Source: Vanilla planifolia
Taxonomy: Eukaryota > Streptophyta > Magnoliopsida > Asparagales > Orchidaceae
NCBI GenBank assembly: GCA_023846275.1
Contig: JAIUJO010000534.1
Span: 191,001-255,000, forward strand
DNA length: 64,000 nt
Reading direction: 5' to 3'
In this document: piece after piece, positions 11,363 through 23,936 of the stretch
How the letters are laid out: every line of letters starts with the position of its first letter
Position numbering within the stretch: position 1 is the first letter of the stretch
The notes under the pieces: model-generated
What the model was told of the DNA's origin: nothing
What the model saw: the letters and a program-made list of their open reading frames with translations, nothing else
Database searches by the model: none
Position numbers and translations under genes: made by a program

Positions 11363-11479
11363 ATGTTCCACCACACCAACATTTCACCATTAGTTCTCGT
11401 TAAAACTCAAAAGTTAAGCTTGCTTGGGTGATAGTAGTATTGGGATTGGTGCCCTCTCTAAACGTTCAATATTGCACAA
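11363..11479 (+). pseudogene. 5S rRNA-like pseudogene, class A (A2)
   Basis: A 117-base segment with caccacaccaacatt, gttaagcttgcttgggtg, gggattggtgccctc and attgcac. It retains recognisable A-box and box C regions. Confidence 0.85.
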
Positions 11480-12820
11480 ATATTCTCATAGCATTCCTTT
11501 TTTTAATTACAGACAATTTCATAATATTATAATGAAAAAATTTATTTGAATAGTTCAGGATTACCATTATTGTATGAATTTTTAGAAAAAGAATAAAAAT
11601 TATTATCAATTTTATGTAATTATAAATATGACTCATCATATAATATAATAAAATAATAACTTTATTTTGGTTAAATATTTGGCAAAATAAGTTATATCAA
11701 TTATAATAAATTTGAATTAGTTTTTATTTATAATATTTTTCAAATATTGTGTATTAAATTTTTTAAATTTATAAATATAACATTAGAGAAACTAAGAGAT
11801 AAAAAATATAAAATTAATTATCAAAATAGATTTTGAATACTTAAAATATACTATAATAACAATAAATAAAAATTATTTTTTACATTTTTGTTATCATTAA
11901 ATATTATATGAGATTAATTTATTATATTTTATAAATATTATAAGTTTGATTGTTAAGATTTAACTTTTACTTAATTATTTTACTTATATTTTTTCTATTT
12001 TTCTCTCTTTTTTAATTTTTTCCTTTTTCTCTTTATCTTCTCTATGTTATCATTTTTCTTTTCTCCTTCACTAAATTTATAGTTGAAAATATTCTTTTAA
12101 TATTTTTAATATTCTAATATAATGATAAACCTCAATAGCTTCGATATTTTAAAATTAATTTATATTATATGTGATTAATTTTTTTATTTAATAATTACTA
12201 TAAGTTTAATTACTAAAATTTATCTTTTATTAAATTAATTTTTTATTATTGTGTCATTATCTTATTGCATAACATTTTCTATCGTTTACTTCTCTCTTAT
12301 TATTATTCTCTAATTTGTCTTTTTATTCTTTATTTTTTATATTTTCATGACTTCTTTCTCTATCTATTTTGTTCTTTTATTGAGATATCTCTCTTTTATT
12401 GTCTTTTACTTACTCTTCTCTTTCTCTCCCTCTTTTATTTTTTATTTATTCTTTCTATCACTTTTACATTCTCTTATTTGTTTTCCTCTTTAATAAATCA
12501 TTTTTCATCTCTCTCTATAACAATTTTTCTTTTCATCTTCACTTATCAATCTATGATTCTTTTCTTTTAAAATAGTTATCTTTATTTGTATTATCTCTTT
12601 CTCTTATTTAAATATTTTATATAATTAGATTTTTATTTATAAGAATGATAACATAACAAAAGCAAAAAAAATATGTATTAATATTAATATTATAAAAAAT
12701 AATAGCTTATGAAATATTTTATGTATTTTATACAAATAAAATATTATTACTTGAATATATTATAATTCATTACTTTCAAGATAGTAATCACACAACCATG
12801 ATTATTTGTCATTTTTATTC
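11480..12820 (+). repeat. A-to-C fused spacer lacking monomer B
   Basis: The A spacer and its tract (about 11985-12070) join at about 12075 to the B-to-C spacer (atagttgaaaatattc), followed by a second tract at about 12240-12610. The B 5S copy is gone. The same join recurs at about 17005, 24590 and 49712. Confidence 0.7.
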
Positions 12821-12934
12821 ATATGCAACCACACAAGTTTTATAACACTTAATCACAATACTAATGCCATGTTATGTTTGCTTGGTTAAGATAACTTTTT
12901 AGATAGTTGTCCACTTGAAAGTGTTGTCACACAT
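12821..12934 (+). pseudogene. 5S rRNA-like pseudogene, class C (C2)
   Basis: A 114-base segment, colinear with C1, with aaccacacaagttttataac, gttatgtttgcttgg and tgtccacttgaaag. Confidence 0.78.
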
Positions 12935-13845
12935 ATTTGTTCATAATAATATTTTTTATAATGAATGATAATTTATTTTAATAACATTAATTTTTAAATT
13001 TAAATGAATATAAATTATAGTATATTAGTTCTATTTTTTTAATTATTAATAAAATCGTTTTAATATTTTTGCCAGCTTCTTGTAATAATAAATAAAAAAT
13101 ATCATATAATAAAAATAATATTTTAATATTGAGAAAATTTTTTATATTTTTTATAATTAAATATTATATATGATTAACTTTTAATATTTAATAAATGTTA
13201 TACGTATAATCATTAAGGTTTCACTTTTATTTAATTTTTTTATCAATTTTATCTTTTTAGCTCAATGCCTCTCAAATTCTCTCGATTTCTTCAATCTCTT
13301 TTTATCATTCTCTTTTTTGTCTCTTCATTCTTTGTGTCTTCATGTTATTGGATTCTCTCTCTTTACTATACATCACCTTTTTCTAATTCACTCTATATTA
13401 CTTTTTTATTTATTATATTTCTCTTTTTTATTTATTATATTTCACTTTTTCATTAAATAGTTATCTTTATCTCTATTATTTTAAATTAAACTTTTCATTT
13501 AATAATATTTAATAAAAAAATTTCTTGACATATTCTATTAAAAAAAAAATTTTAAATTTAAATTTTGTTATTTATATTTATGATATAATTTAAATTTTTA
13601 TTTAAAGAATGATATGATAATGAAATAAATTCATATATATTAAAGTTAATATTTTAAAAAATATTTATCATGTAATTATTTTTTAATTTTATATAAACAA
13701 AATATTGATATCATAACACTTTATGACTTATACAAAAGTATAAAGTTTGTTTAAAAGTTTATATGTTTAATAAATTAGGAAAATTAAGAAAATGTTCATT
13801 TCTTAAAAAAATCACAGCAATTCGATTGTTTGTCTTTTTGCATGA
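12935..13845 (+). repeat. C-to-D spacer, shortened
   Basis: About 300 bases shorter than the C1 spacer. Polypyrimidine tract at about 13220-13460. No gene is visible. Confidence 0.6.
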
Positions 13846-13963
13846 ATGTCGAACCACATCAGCAATATAACACTCGATGTCATTAAAACTGAAAAGTTAA
13901 GCATGCTTAGAAAGGCATAGTATTATGATGTTTGACCTCTTTTAAAATCCCTTTGTTGTAAAT
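13846..13963 (+). pseudogene. 5S rRNA-like pseudogene, class D (D3)
   Basis: Full-length segment with aaccacatcagcaatataac, gttaagcatgcttag and tttgacctc. The 3' gcac has decayed to gtaa. Confidence 0.8.
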
Positions 13964-15136
13964 TTTTTCATGGCATTAATTTTTCTAATTATTGATAATT
14001 AATTTTTATAATATTTTGATTTTATGAAAAATTATTATAATTTATAAAGAAAATTTTCATAATTAGTTTTTAGAAATTACTTTAAAATACTATTATTAAT
14101 TTAATATAATATTCAATATGACACATTATATGATATAAAAAAAATGTTAACTTTAATTTATTTTAATATTAAGAAAAATTACTTACATTATTTATAATAA
14201 ATTAGAATTAATTTATGTTTGAAATGTTTTATAGACGTTGTGTGCCAAATGTTTTAATATAAAAATATTATGCTATAGAATATTAGAGATAAAAATATTA
14301 TCTTATTAATTATCATAAAATTTTAAACATTTGTAATGTTTTGATATAATAATAAATCTGAATTATTTTTTAAATTTTTTTATTAATAAATATTATATGT
14401 ATTTAACATATTATCAGTTTAATTTCTAAGATTTAACTTAATTTATTTTTTAATTTTTTTCTTTATCTCAATGTTTCTTGTATTCTCTTACTTTCTTCAA
14501 CATACTATTATAATTCTCTTTTCCTCCTCTATATTGCCTACTTCCATATATTTTTTTGATCTCTTTCTCTCTCTATTAGCATTTTTTATTATTTCATTTT
14601 ACTCTTTTACATTTTTTATTTAGTTTTTTATATTTTCTATATTATCTATTTTCATTTACTCTTTATTAATTCATCTTTATCTCTTTATATTATTACTTTA
14701 ATTTCTAGTTTTCTCTCAACAAACAATGACTTCCACTCTCTTATAGGATTGTTATCGCTATCTTTCTCATCTATTTTTCAGCTTATTAATTACAAATATT
14801 TAAGAAAATATTATGCTGCTCAATTTAATATATAATATTTATGATAAATATATATTTTATCATTTATATTTATTAAATAATTTAATTTTTAAAATTATAA
14901 GAATGATAATAAATTTGAAAAAATTCTTGTGATATAATATCTAAGTGATAAAAAAAAATAGGTTATTTAATTATTTTATGAATAAGAAAAAATATTAAGA
15001 GTATAATATAATTTAACAAATATGATAAGAATAAGAAAAATTTTTGAAGTATATTTACTTGTTAATTTTAAAAAAAAATTTAAATTGTTCATTATTTTTA
15101 AAAAAACGATTACGCAACTACGATTTTTTTGCATGC
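13964..15136 (+). repeat. D-to-E spacer
   Basis: A+T-rich spacer with a polypyrimidine tract at about 14450-14760. No gene is visible. Confidence 0.65.
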
Positions 15137-15254
15137 ATTTTCAACCACACCAGCATTATAACAATAGATCTCATTAAAACTCCAAAGTTAAGTATGATTG
15201 TGCTAGAGTATTAATTGGATGGGTCAACTGTTATGAATTCATATTATTGCACAT
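15137..15254 (+). pseudogene. 5S rRNA-like pseudogene, class E (E3)
   Basis: A 118-base ungapped match with aaccacaccagcattataac, gttaagtatgattgtgctag, ggatgggtcaac and attgcac. A T-run follows. Confidence 0.85.
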
Positions 15255-16310
15255 ATTTTTCAATAATATTTTTTTCTCATGAAAAAAAGTAATTTTCATA
15301 GGATGATTGAAGTGAGGCTCACTAAAAGGGCTGTGAATTCTTATGAATAAAATATTGATTTATTATAAAATATTTTAATATAGCATTTATAGTAATTTTT
15401 AATAATGTTTAACAAATATATAAAAGTGAAGCTATATAAATTTAATTTTATTTTAAAAATATTATAAGTTTTATGAAAATATGTAATTAAAAAATAAAAA
15501 GTAATTAAAAATATGCAAAATCTTTTTTTTAGTTATTTTGGTTATAAAACAAGCATATATCCCCTCCAAAAAAAGACAAACCCAACGCAATATAAGCCTT
15601 TTAGAAAAGATGGGTAGGCTAAACCCTCACAAGAAAGTGACAAATGGGACTGCTACATTGTTGTTTTAATAAAATAAATGAGAGTGGCTACTATAGCCTT
15701 ACATCGAAATAAAAATGGTAGAAAAAAGTAAAACATTCAACGAACTAAAATCAAAATGGTATGGTTGAAGAAATGATTAAAGAGACCTTAGTATCTCAAT
15801 TAAATGAATTAAAGAATAAAGAAAATTAATCACTTGGCTAGTTTGAAAAGAAAAGAATTTAAGGGGTTTGATGAGTGAATGGCACAGCAGCAGATGAAAA
15901 TGACAACAAAAATGAGCTGCCAACATCTTAAATATTTATTATTTGGATTACATAAAAATATTTTCTTACTTTTATACAAGAATCTTCTATTTATTTTCAT
16001 TTTTAATGGCTAAAACTAGTTAAAAACACAACATTTAGTAGTGATATTTTTTGACACTTTATAAATTCTTTAATTGGGAAATATAAAAATAAAAAACTCT
16101 CCAGCGACACGAAATAAAGTCCAAAATAGCAATGAAGTGGTAACCATTACATGGGAAAGCTCTAGGTCCGTTCGATTGTGATAACCATGTGATCGGATGG
16201 ATTTGATGGAATCTACACTTTAACAAATAAGAAATTCATCTGGTTCATTAGGTAAGAATCGCGATCTGACGGCAACATTTAATTGTCGAACAGAAGAAAT
16301 ACGGACTGTT
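15255..16310 (+). repeat. E-tail module 3, 3' truncated
   Basis: The tail is normal up to about 16300 (agaagaaatacggac), then breaks off. About 700 bases of the module, the E-to-A tract and the whole A 5S copy are deleted, and the join leads into the A spacer. Confidence 0.7.
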
Positions 16311-17935
16311 ATTGGAATGAATACCGTTATAATAAGGAATACCGTTATTGTATAGAATTTTTAAAAATAACTTCATAAAATTATTATCGATTTTATATAA
16401 CTATAAATATAGTACATCTTATAATATAAAAAAAATAATAACTATAATTTAGTTAAATATTTAGCAAAAAACTTATACTTATTTTAATAAATTTGAATTA
16501 ATTTATATTTATAATAGTATACATATATTGTGTATTAAATTTTTTAAATATATAAATAACTCATTAAAGAAACTTAAAGATAAAAAATAATATAAAATTA
16601 ATAATCAAAATAGATTTTAATATTTATAATATATTATAATAATAATTAAAAAATTATATTTTTATATTTTTATATTTTTATATTTTTATTATTTTTAAAT
16701 AATGTATAAGATTAAATTATTATATTTTATATATATTATAGTTTATATTGTTAAGGTTTAACTTTTATTTAACTAATTTACTTAAGGTTTTTGTCCTTAT
16801 CTTAATGTCAATCGTATTTTATCACTTCTTTCTCTACTCTATTATTAATCTTTTTTTCTCTTCATTGTTTATCTTTAAATATTTTTCTTCACTTTTCTCC
16901 CTCCTCTATCCTTTTTTTAATTTCTTATTTCTATATTTTTCACTTTTTTATTTTTTTTGTTTATCTCTTTTGTGTTCCCTTTTTTCTTTTCTATTTCATT
17001 AAATTAATTGTTCAAAATATTCCTTAAATATTTATGATATTCTAATACAACAATAAACCTCAGTTGCTTTATATTTTAAAATTAATGAAAATTACTGGTT
17101 TTTAATTTTTTATATTTAATAAATATTAAAAGTTTAATAATTAAAATTTAGCTTTTATTAAATTATTTTTTAAATATTTTCTCTTTATCTTAATGCATGA
17201 CATATTCGATCATTTACTTCTCCCTTCTATTATCATTCTCTAATTTGTGTCAATATTTTTTTATTTTTTTGGCTTCTTTCTCTTTCTCTCTTTTTTATTC
17301 ATCTTAATGTCGAAAAAATTTTTATATCTTTTGTTACTCATTTATCACGCTTTTATTTGACTTTTTATTCTCCATATTTTTTATATTCTTTTAGGCCAAT
17401 TTTTTCTATTCTTTTCTACTTTTTTATTTATATCTCTTTTACTTATTTATTTATTCTCTTTATCTTTTTCATGATCTCTCTTTTTTTGACTTCATTAAAT
17501 CGTCTCCCTCTACTATTATTTATCTCTATATTTTGCTCTTATCAATTCATGACTTTCTCTCTTTTGCTGAGAATTTGTTACAGACATTTTTATCACATTT
17601 TCAACCCATCATTTGATAATATTTAAAAAATCTCTCGTGTTGTATATTTTAATATTATTAGTTATTATTATGAAATTTATTTTTTAATTTATAAGAAAAG
17701 TAACATGATGGAAGAAATTTCATTCACTAATGTTTACTTTTTTGAAAATAATAGTTTATGTAAATTTTCAATTTATTTTTCGAAATTAAAATACTAATAT
17801 TATAATATATGGTGACATATAAAAGCATATATTTTCATTAAAATTTTATATGCTTGATAGTTTAAGAAATTTTTAAAATAGTTCATTTTTGTCAAAAATT
17901 AATCACATAATTATTGTATTTTGTCTTTTATAAAT
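16311..17935 (+). repeat. Composite spacer with two or three fusion points
   Basis: It begins in an A spacer, includes a short direct repeat (gaataccgttat) at about 16318-16352 and a (tatttttata)-type run at about 16655-16690. It joins to the C upstream type at about 17005 and to an E-to-A tract at about 17300. Tracts lie at 16760-17000 and 17170-17590. Confidence 0.6.
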
Positions 17936-17992
17936 ATGTTCGACTACACCAGCATTTTACCCTTGGATCTCTAAACGTCGAGTGTTGCACAT
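17936..17992 (+). pseudogene. 5S rRNA-like pseudogene, class A, internally deleted (A3)
   Basis: The 5' part gactacaccagcattttacc...ggatct is joined to the 3' part ctaaacgtcgagtgttgcac. About 60 central bases, including both promoter cores, are missing. Confidence 0.78.
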
Positions 17993-19197
17993 ATATTTTT
18001 AAAGTATTCCTTTTTAAATTATTGACATTTCCAACATATTATAATGTAAAAAAATTATTTGAAATGATAGTTTATGATTACAATTATTGCAATAAATTTT
18101 TAAAACTAACTTCATAAAATTATTATCAATTTTATATAATTATAAATATGACACATCATATAATATAATAAAATAATAATTTTAATTTAGTTAAATATTT
18201 AGCAAAATAAGTTATATCAACAACAATTAATTTTAAATAATTTATATTTATAAAGGTATATATATGTTATGTAATAAAGTTTTTAAATATTTCAATATTA
18301 GAATAGAGAAAAGTAGAGATAAAAATAATATAAATTTATTAATCAAAATAGATTTTGAATATTTATAATATTCTGTAATAACAATAAACAAAAATTATAT
18401 TTTATATCTTTGTTAATACTAAATATTGTACAAGATTAAATTAATATATTTTTTAAATATTATAAGTTTGATTATTAAGATTTAACTTTTATTTAATTAT
18501 TTTACTGATGCTTTTTTTCTTTATCATAATGTCAATCATATTCTATCACTTCTTTCTCCACTTTATTGTTAATCTTTTTTCTTTCCATTTCTTATCTATT
18601 AATATTTTTCTTCACTTCTCTCTCTCCTCTATGTTTTTTTAATTTTTTTATTTCTCTCTTTTTCACTTTTTTTTCTCATTATCTCCACTATGTTCTCTTT
18701 TTTCTTTTTTCCTTCACTAATTAATCTCTCATCTTTTTTATTATTATATTTCACTTTATTTTTTTCTTGTCAATCAACTAACATTCCCGGTCTTACACAG
18801 AATTGTTATTTCTTTCTTCACTATCTTTTTTTATCTATCAATTAATAATATTGATGAATCCTCTCATATTGTGTAGTTCAATATGTTATATGAATAAGAA
18901 TTATATTTTTTGTTGTTTATTTTTTTTCATTATTTTATTTTTTATCTATAAGAATGATAATCTATTGAATGAAAGTCTCACGTATTAATGTCAACCCCTT
19001 CAAAAAAAATAGTGTATGTAATTTTTTTTCATAATTTTATGTAAATAGGCTATTTATATTAGAAAATATTAATATTTTTATGGTAAGCATTCTTTTTTAA
19101 AAAACTAAATATAATTGGTAATTTTGATTATTTTAAAAATTATTTATTATCAACATGAAAATAATTACACGACTTTGATAATTTATCTTTTGCGAGC
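17993..19197 (+). repeat. A-to-B spacer
   Basis: A+T-rich spacer with a polypyrimidine tract at about 18490-18840. No gene is visible. Confidence 0.65.
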
Positions 19198-19312
19198 ATG
19201 TATGACCACAAACATTATAACATTAGTTTTCAATAGAACTTCAAAGTTGGACATTTTTAGGCAAGAGTAATATTAAGATGGGTGGCCTCTTGAGAAGTTG
19301 TCTAGTTCACAT
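19198..19312 (+). pseudogene. 5S rRNA-like pseudogene, class B (B2)
   Basis: Full-length segment with gaccacaaacattataac, agttggacatttttaggcaag and agatgggtggcctcttgag. It keeps a good box C-like region but lacks the A-box gttaag. Confidence 0.8.
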
Positions 19313-20460
19313 ATTTTTTATAGCAATTTTTTCTTAATGAGTGAAAATTAATTTTAATAACATGTCCATATACAAAAAAATAAATTCTTAAAAAAGAAAA
19401 TTTATAATTGAAAATTTTGGAATTAGTCTTAATAACAACATTATAAAATTATTATCAATTTAATATAACAATAAATATGACATATTATATCATATAATAA
19501 AATAATAAATTTAATTTTAGTTTATAATAGTAAATATATGGTGTCTATAATACTTTTAAATTAAAAAATTTTATATTCTCAAAAAAAAAATCAAAACTTT
19601 TTCCACTAATATTAAATAATATTTATACATTTTTACTATTAATATGTCAATTAAAGATAATATATTATATATTATTTAATTAATTTTTTAAAGAATGAAT
19701 AAAATAATATTAAATTAATAATTGAAAATACTCCTAAAATATTTCTAATATTCTAATATAAAGATAAATGTTTTTAAAATTCTTCTCTTTGTCTCATTAT
19801 CTCTTAAATTCTCTCACTTTCTTCTTTCTTTTTTTAACATTGTCTTTTTTGTCTCGTCATTCTTTTATTTCTTTACTTTCTTGGCCTCTCTATCTTTACT
19901 ATATATCTCCTTTTTCTCATTCTCCCTATTTTATGATTTTATTTATTATTTGTATCTTGTTTATGTTACTTTTTTCTTTTTTCTTTGTTAAATCGTCTCT
20001 CATATCTCTTTTCTATTATTTTTCGATCGAGTTTAATCTTTTTAATCTATGACTTTCTCTCTTATATAAATAGTTATCTCTATCTCTATTATCTCACTTT
20101 GAACTCATCATTTAGAAATATTTAATAAGGCTCTATTTTTACATAGTCTACTATAAAATTTTTTTTATAAATTTATTATTTTTTATTTATATTTATGAAA
20201 TAATTTCAATGTTTATTTAAAGAATGATATGGAAATGAAATAAATTCAAATGTATTAATGTTAAGATTATGAAAAATATTTATTATGTCATTATTTATTT
20301 ATTTTTTATAAACAAAATCTTGATATGATAACATTTTATGACTTATATGAATGTATAAAGTTTATTTAGAAGTATATTTGCTTAATAATTTAAGAAATTT
20401 TATAAATGTTTCATTACCTTAAAAAAATTACAGTACTTCAATTCTCTATCTTTTGCATGA
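19313..20460 (+). repeat. B-to-D fused spacer lacking monomer C
   Basis: The B spacer joins at about 19765 to the C-to-D tract (about 19770-20090), so the C 5S copy is lost. The join is unlike the other two C losses. Confidence 0.6.
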
Positions 20461-20574
20461 ATGTCTAACCACATCAGCATAATAACAATCGATATCATTA
20501 GAACTCAAAAGTTAAGCATGCTTAGATAGAAAAGTATTAAGATGGTTGACCTCATTTGAACTTCCCTTTCACAT
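20461..20574 (+). pseudogene. 5S rRNA-like pseudogene, class D (D4)
   Basis: Nearly full length with aaccacatcagcat, gttaagcatgcttag and gatggttgacctc. A few bases are missing near the 3' end (ccctttcac). Confidence 0.8.
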
Positions 20575-21438
20575 TTTCTCATGGCATTCTTTTCTTTAAT
20601 AATCGATCATCAATTTTTATAATATTCTAATTTTAAGGTGAAAAATATAATTTATAATGAAATTTTTTGAAATTAGTTTTTTAAAAAAACTTTAAAATAA
20701 TAATATTATTTTAATAGAATAATAAATATGAAACATTATATGATATAATAAAATATTTACTTTAATTTCTTTTAACATTAAGGAAAATAACTTATATTAG
20801 TTATAACAAATTAGAATTAATTTATGTTTATAATGTTACATAGATGTGTGTCAAATATCTTAATATAGAAATATTATGTGAGAATATTAGAGATAAAAAT
20901 AATAGTTTATTAATTATCACAAAATTTTAAACATTGTGATATTCTAATAACATAATAATAAATCACAAATTTTTTTTATATTTATTATCAATAAATGTTA
21001 TATATAATAAACATATTTTTTAAGTTTGATTATTCTAACATAATAAATCTCTATTACTATAATATTCTCTATTTTTCTCTCTTTTTATCATTCTCTTTTT
21101 TGCCTCTTTACTGCCTATCTCCATATATTTTTTTTGTCTCTTTCTCTCTCTATTTTCATTTGATACTTTTTTATTTCACTCTTTTATATTTTTTAATTAT
21201 TTTTTAATCTTTTTTATATTCTCTCTTTTCTTTTATTTCTTTATTAAATCATCTCCATCTCTCTATATTATTATTTTTTTTAATAAAATTAAAATATTTA
21301 TATTATAATATAATATGACAAATATGATAAGCATAAGAAACATTTTGAAGTACATTTACTTATTAATTTAATTTTTTTAAATTGCTCATTATTTTTAAAA
21401 CAACAATTACTCAACTATGATTTTTTTCTTTTGCAAGA
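20575..21438 (+). repeat. D-to-E spacer, shortened
   Basis: Polypyrimidine tract at about 21030-21280. About 300 bases after the tract are deleted relative to other D spacers. Confidence 0.6.
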
Positions 21439-21553
21439 ATTTGTTACCACATTAGCATTATAGCACTGGATCCTATTAAATCTCCAAAGTTAAGCACATA
21501 TGGGCTATGTTAATTGGATGGGTCAGCTCTTTAGAATTCTAACTATTGCACAT
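21439..21553 (+). pseudogene. 5S rRNA-like pseudogene, class E (E4)
   Basis: A 115-base segment with taccacattagcattatagc, gttaagcacatatgggc, ggatgggtcagctc and attgcac, followed by a T-run. Confidence 0.85.
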
Positions 21554-23235
21554 ATTTTTTCAAAATATTTTTTTATTACAAAATGTAATTTTAATAAGAT
21601 GATTTGAGTGAGTCTCACAAAAGGAGTAATTGCTTCCTATGAATAAAATGTTAAGTTATTATAAAATATTTTAATATAGCACTTATAGTAATTTCTAATA
21701 ATGTTTAACAAATATATAAAAATGAAGTTATAAATTTAATTTTCTTTTAAAAATATATTAAGTTTTATGAAAGTAATATAATTAAAAAAATAATTAAAAA
21801 ATATTCCAAAATAAGTTTTAAGTTGTTTCGCTTATAAAATATGCATATATGTACTCCAAGAATAAACTAGACAAACAAAACACAATATAATTTTTTTGAA
21901 AAAGACCTGTAGAGTAAACCCTCACAACAAAGAGACAAATAAGGTGGACTACTATAGTGTTTTAGTGAAGTAAACGAGAGTGGCTACATTAGCCTCATAC
22001 TGAAATAAAAATTATAAAAAAGAAAACATTAAACTAACAAAAATTGGAATCAATACAATCAAAATGCTAGTCTTGTTGAAATCATTAAAGAGAGATAAGT
22101 ATCTCAATTAAATGAATTAAAGAATAAAGAGAATTAATCACTTGGTTAATCTGAAAAGAAAAGAATTTAAGGATTTTGATGAGAGCATGATGCTCTAGCA
22201 TATAAAATTGAAAATGAAAACGAGCTGCTAACATCTTTAATATTTTTTCTTTGGATTACATAAAAATATTTTCTTATTTTTCTACAAGAGTCTACTATTT
22301 ATTTCTATTTTTAATGGATAAAAGTAGTTAAAAAACACCCATTTAAGGGTCATATTTTTCGGCTCTTTATAAATATTTAATTGGGAAACAAAAACTAAAA
22401 AACTCTCGAACGGCTCGAAATAGCAGATAAAACAACTGTTGTGTAGTAGCCATTCGATCGAAATGCTCCGTGACCATTCGATTATGAAAATCGTTCGATG
22501 AAACAGATTTGATCAAATATTTGTTTTCACAAATATGAAATTGATCTTGTCCGTGAGATAAGAATCGCGATCTGACGGCAACATTTAACTGTCGAGCGGA
22601 AGAAATACGGACCATGCAATCGCATCGTAATTTGATCAGAAAATTAGGAAAATTAAACATTTTAATGGTAAGCAACGACAGTGAATGTAGGATCACCAAA
22701 ATGCAGCATTGGATGGCGCACATTAATCCCACAATCCTGCAATTCACGGGCTCGAATAGTTCATTACTTTGGTCCCTCATCGCTCGTTTGCTTCGCTCAT
22801 TTCAGCTTACAGATTTTTTTCAACGAAAGCAACCGTGCCTTGAATTTTATTAGCTGTGGCTACCTGATTACAGAGTCTAGTAGCTTGATCGTTAAGCCAC
22901 GCGGTTGCAGTAACTTGTTTTGGACTCGAATATTCGAACCTTTATGCCTACGGGCTTCAATGTTTTTATTTGAATTATAGTGGACTGGAGTATCCGACGC
23001 CATACGTGGATTTATTTATTTGGTTTTTTCAATTGCTTGATTTGCCTTTCACTATGATGGCTCATGAATTTTTGGCAGGCTACATTTAATTATTTATTAA
23101 GTTGGTGAGTCCTTTTAGTTTGCTCAGTCAAAAAGTGAAATGTTTAGTGTTAATTATTTGCCAAACCCCTTTTAGATCTAGTTACCATTATTCTTTTTGG
23201 TTCATTATGGTGACCCATATATTTTCGATGGTTAA
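21554..23235 (+). repeat. E-tail module 4 with G+C-richer core
   Basis: Complete tail with core at about 22370-23210. It includes gcgatctgacggcaac, gatggcgcacattaatccc and gggctcgaatag. Overlapping open frames of 79-137 codons exist, but the frame related to module 1 is interrupted by a shift, which argues against coding. Confidence 0.78.
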
Positions 23236-23912
23236 ATATTAGTAAATTATTTTAGTCACATATTTCTCTTCATCTTAAAGTTTAACATATTTTTTTAACT
23301 TTTCTCTCACTCATTTATCATGCTCTTATTTTTTTTCATTGTGCAAATTTTTCTATATTCTTTTTGGCTTATTTTTTTCTATTCTTCTCTACTTTTTTTA
23401 TTTATCACTCTTTCACTTATTTATTTTTTCTTTGTATCTTTTTTATGTTCCTATTTTTTGTTTTCATTAAATCGTCTCTCATCTATCTATATTATTTACC
23501 TCTCTATTTTGCTGTTATGAATTCATAACTTTCTCTCTTTTATAAAACAATTATCTCAGACTTTTTTATCACGTTATCAAACCACCATTTAATAACATCT
23601 AAAAAAATCTCTCGTATTGTATAGTTTAATATTATTAGTTTTTTTCCATAAATTTTTAATTTATAAAAAAAGTAACATAATGGAAGAAAATTCCATTCAT
23701 TAATGTTTAATATTTTGAAAATAATAGTTTATATAATTTTTTTTATCAATTTTCTAAAACTAAAATAATGATATTATAATATATTATGACACTTATAATA
23801 AGCATAAATTTTAATTAAAGTTGTATATGCTTGATAATTAAAGGAATTTTAGAAATGGTTCATTACCATCACAAAAATAATCACATAATTATATATTTTG
23901 CCTTTTATAAAT
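23236..23912 (+). repeat. E-to-A spacer with polypyrimidine tract
   Basis: The T/C-rich tract at about 23245-23560 is followed by the A upstream block. No gene is visible. Confidence 0.65.
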
Positions 23913-23936
23913 ATATTCAATCACACCAGTATTTTT
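23913..23936 (+). pseudogene. 5S rRNA-like remnant, class A, 5' end only (A4)
   Basis: Only aatcacaccagtattttt remains. The rest is deleted and the A spacer (aaaataacatcataaaa) follows directly. It is recognised mainly by position. Confidence 0.6.

Noticed and set aside
8925..11479. Cassandra-type TRIM retrotransposon, which carries 5S sequence in its terminal repeats
   Set aside because: I saw no paired terminal repeats with tgt...aca-type ends, no primer-binding site or target duplication. The 5S copies sit in a regular monomer array with 1.2-1.35-kb spacing.
22367..22780. 137-codon minus-strand open frame in tail module 4, the longest in the window
   Set aside because: It overlaps plus-strand frames in the same repeat module and is not preserved in the other nine copies. 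Chance in G+C-richer sequence is the simpler explanation.
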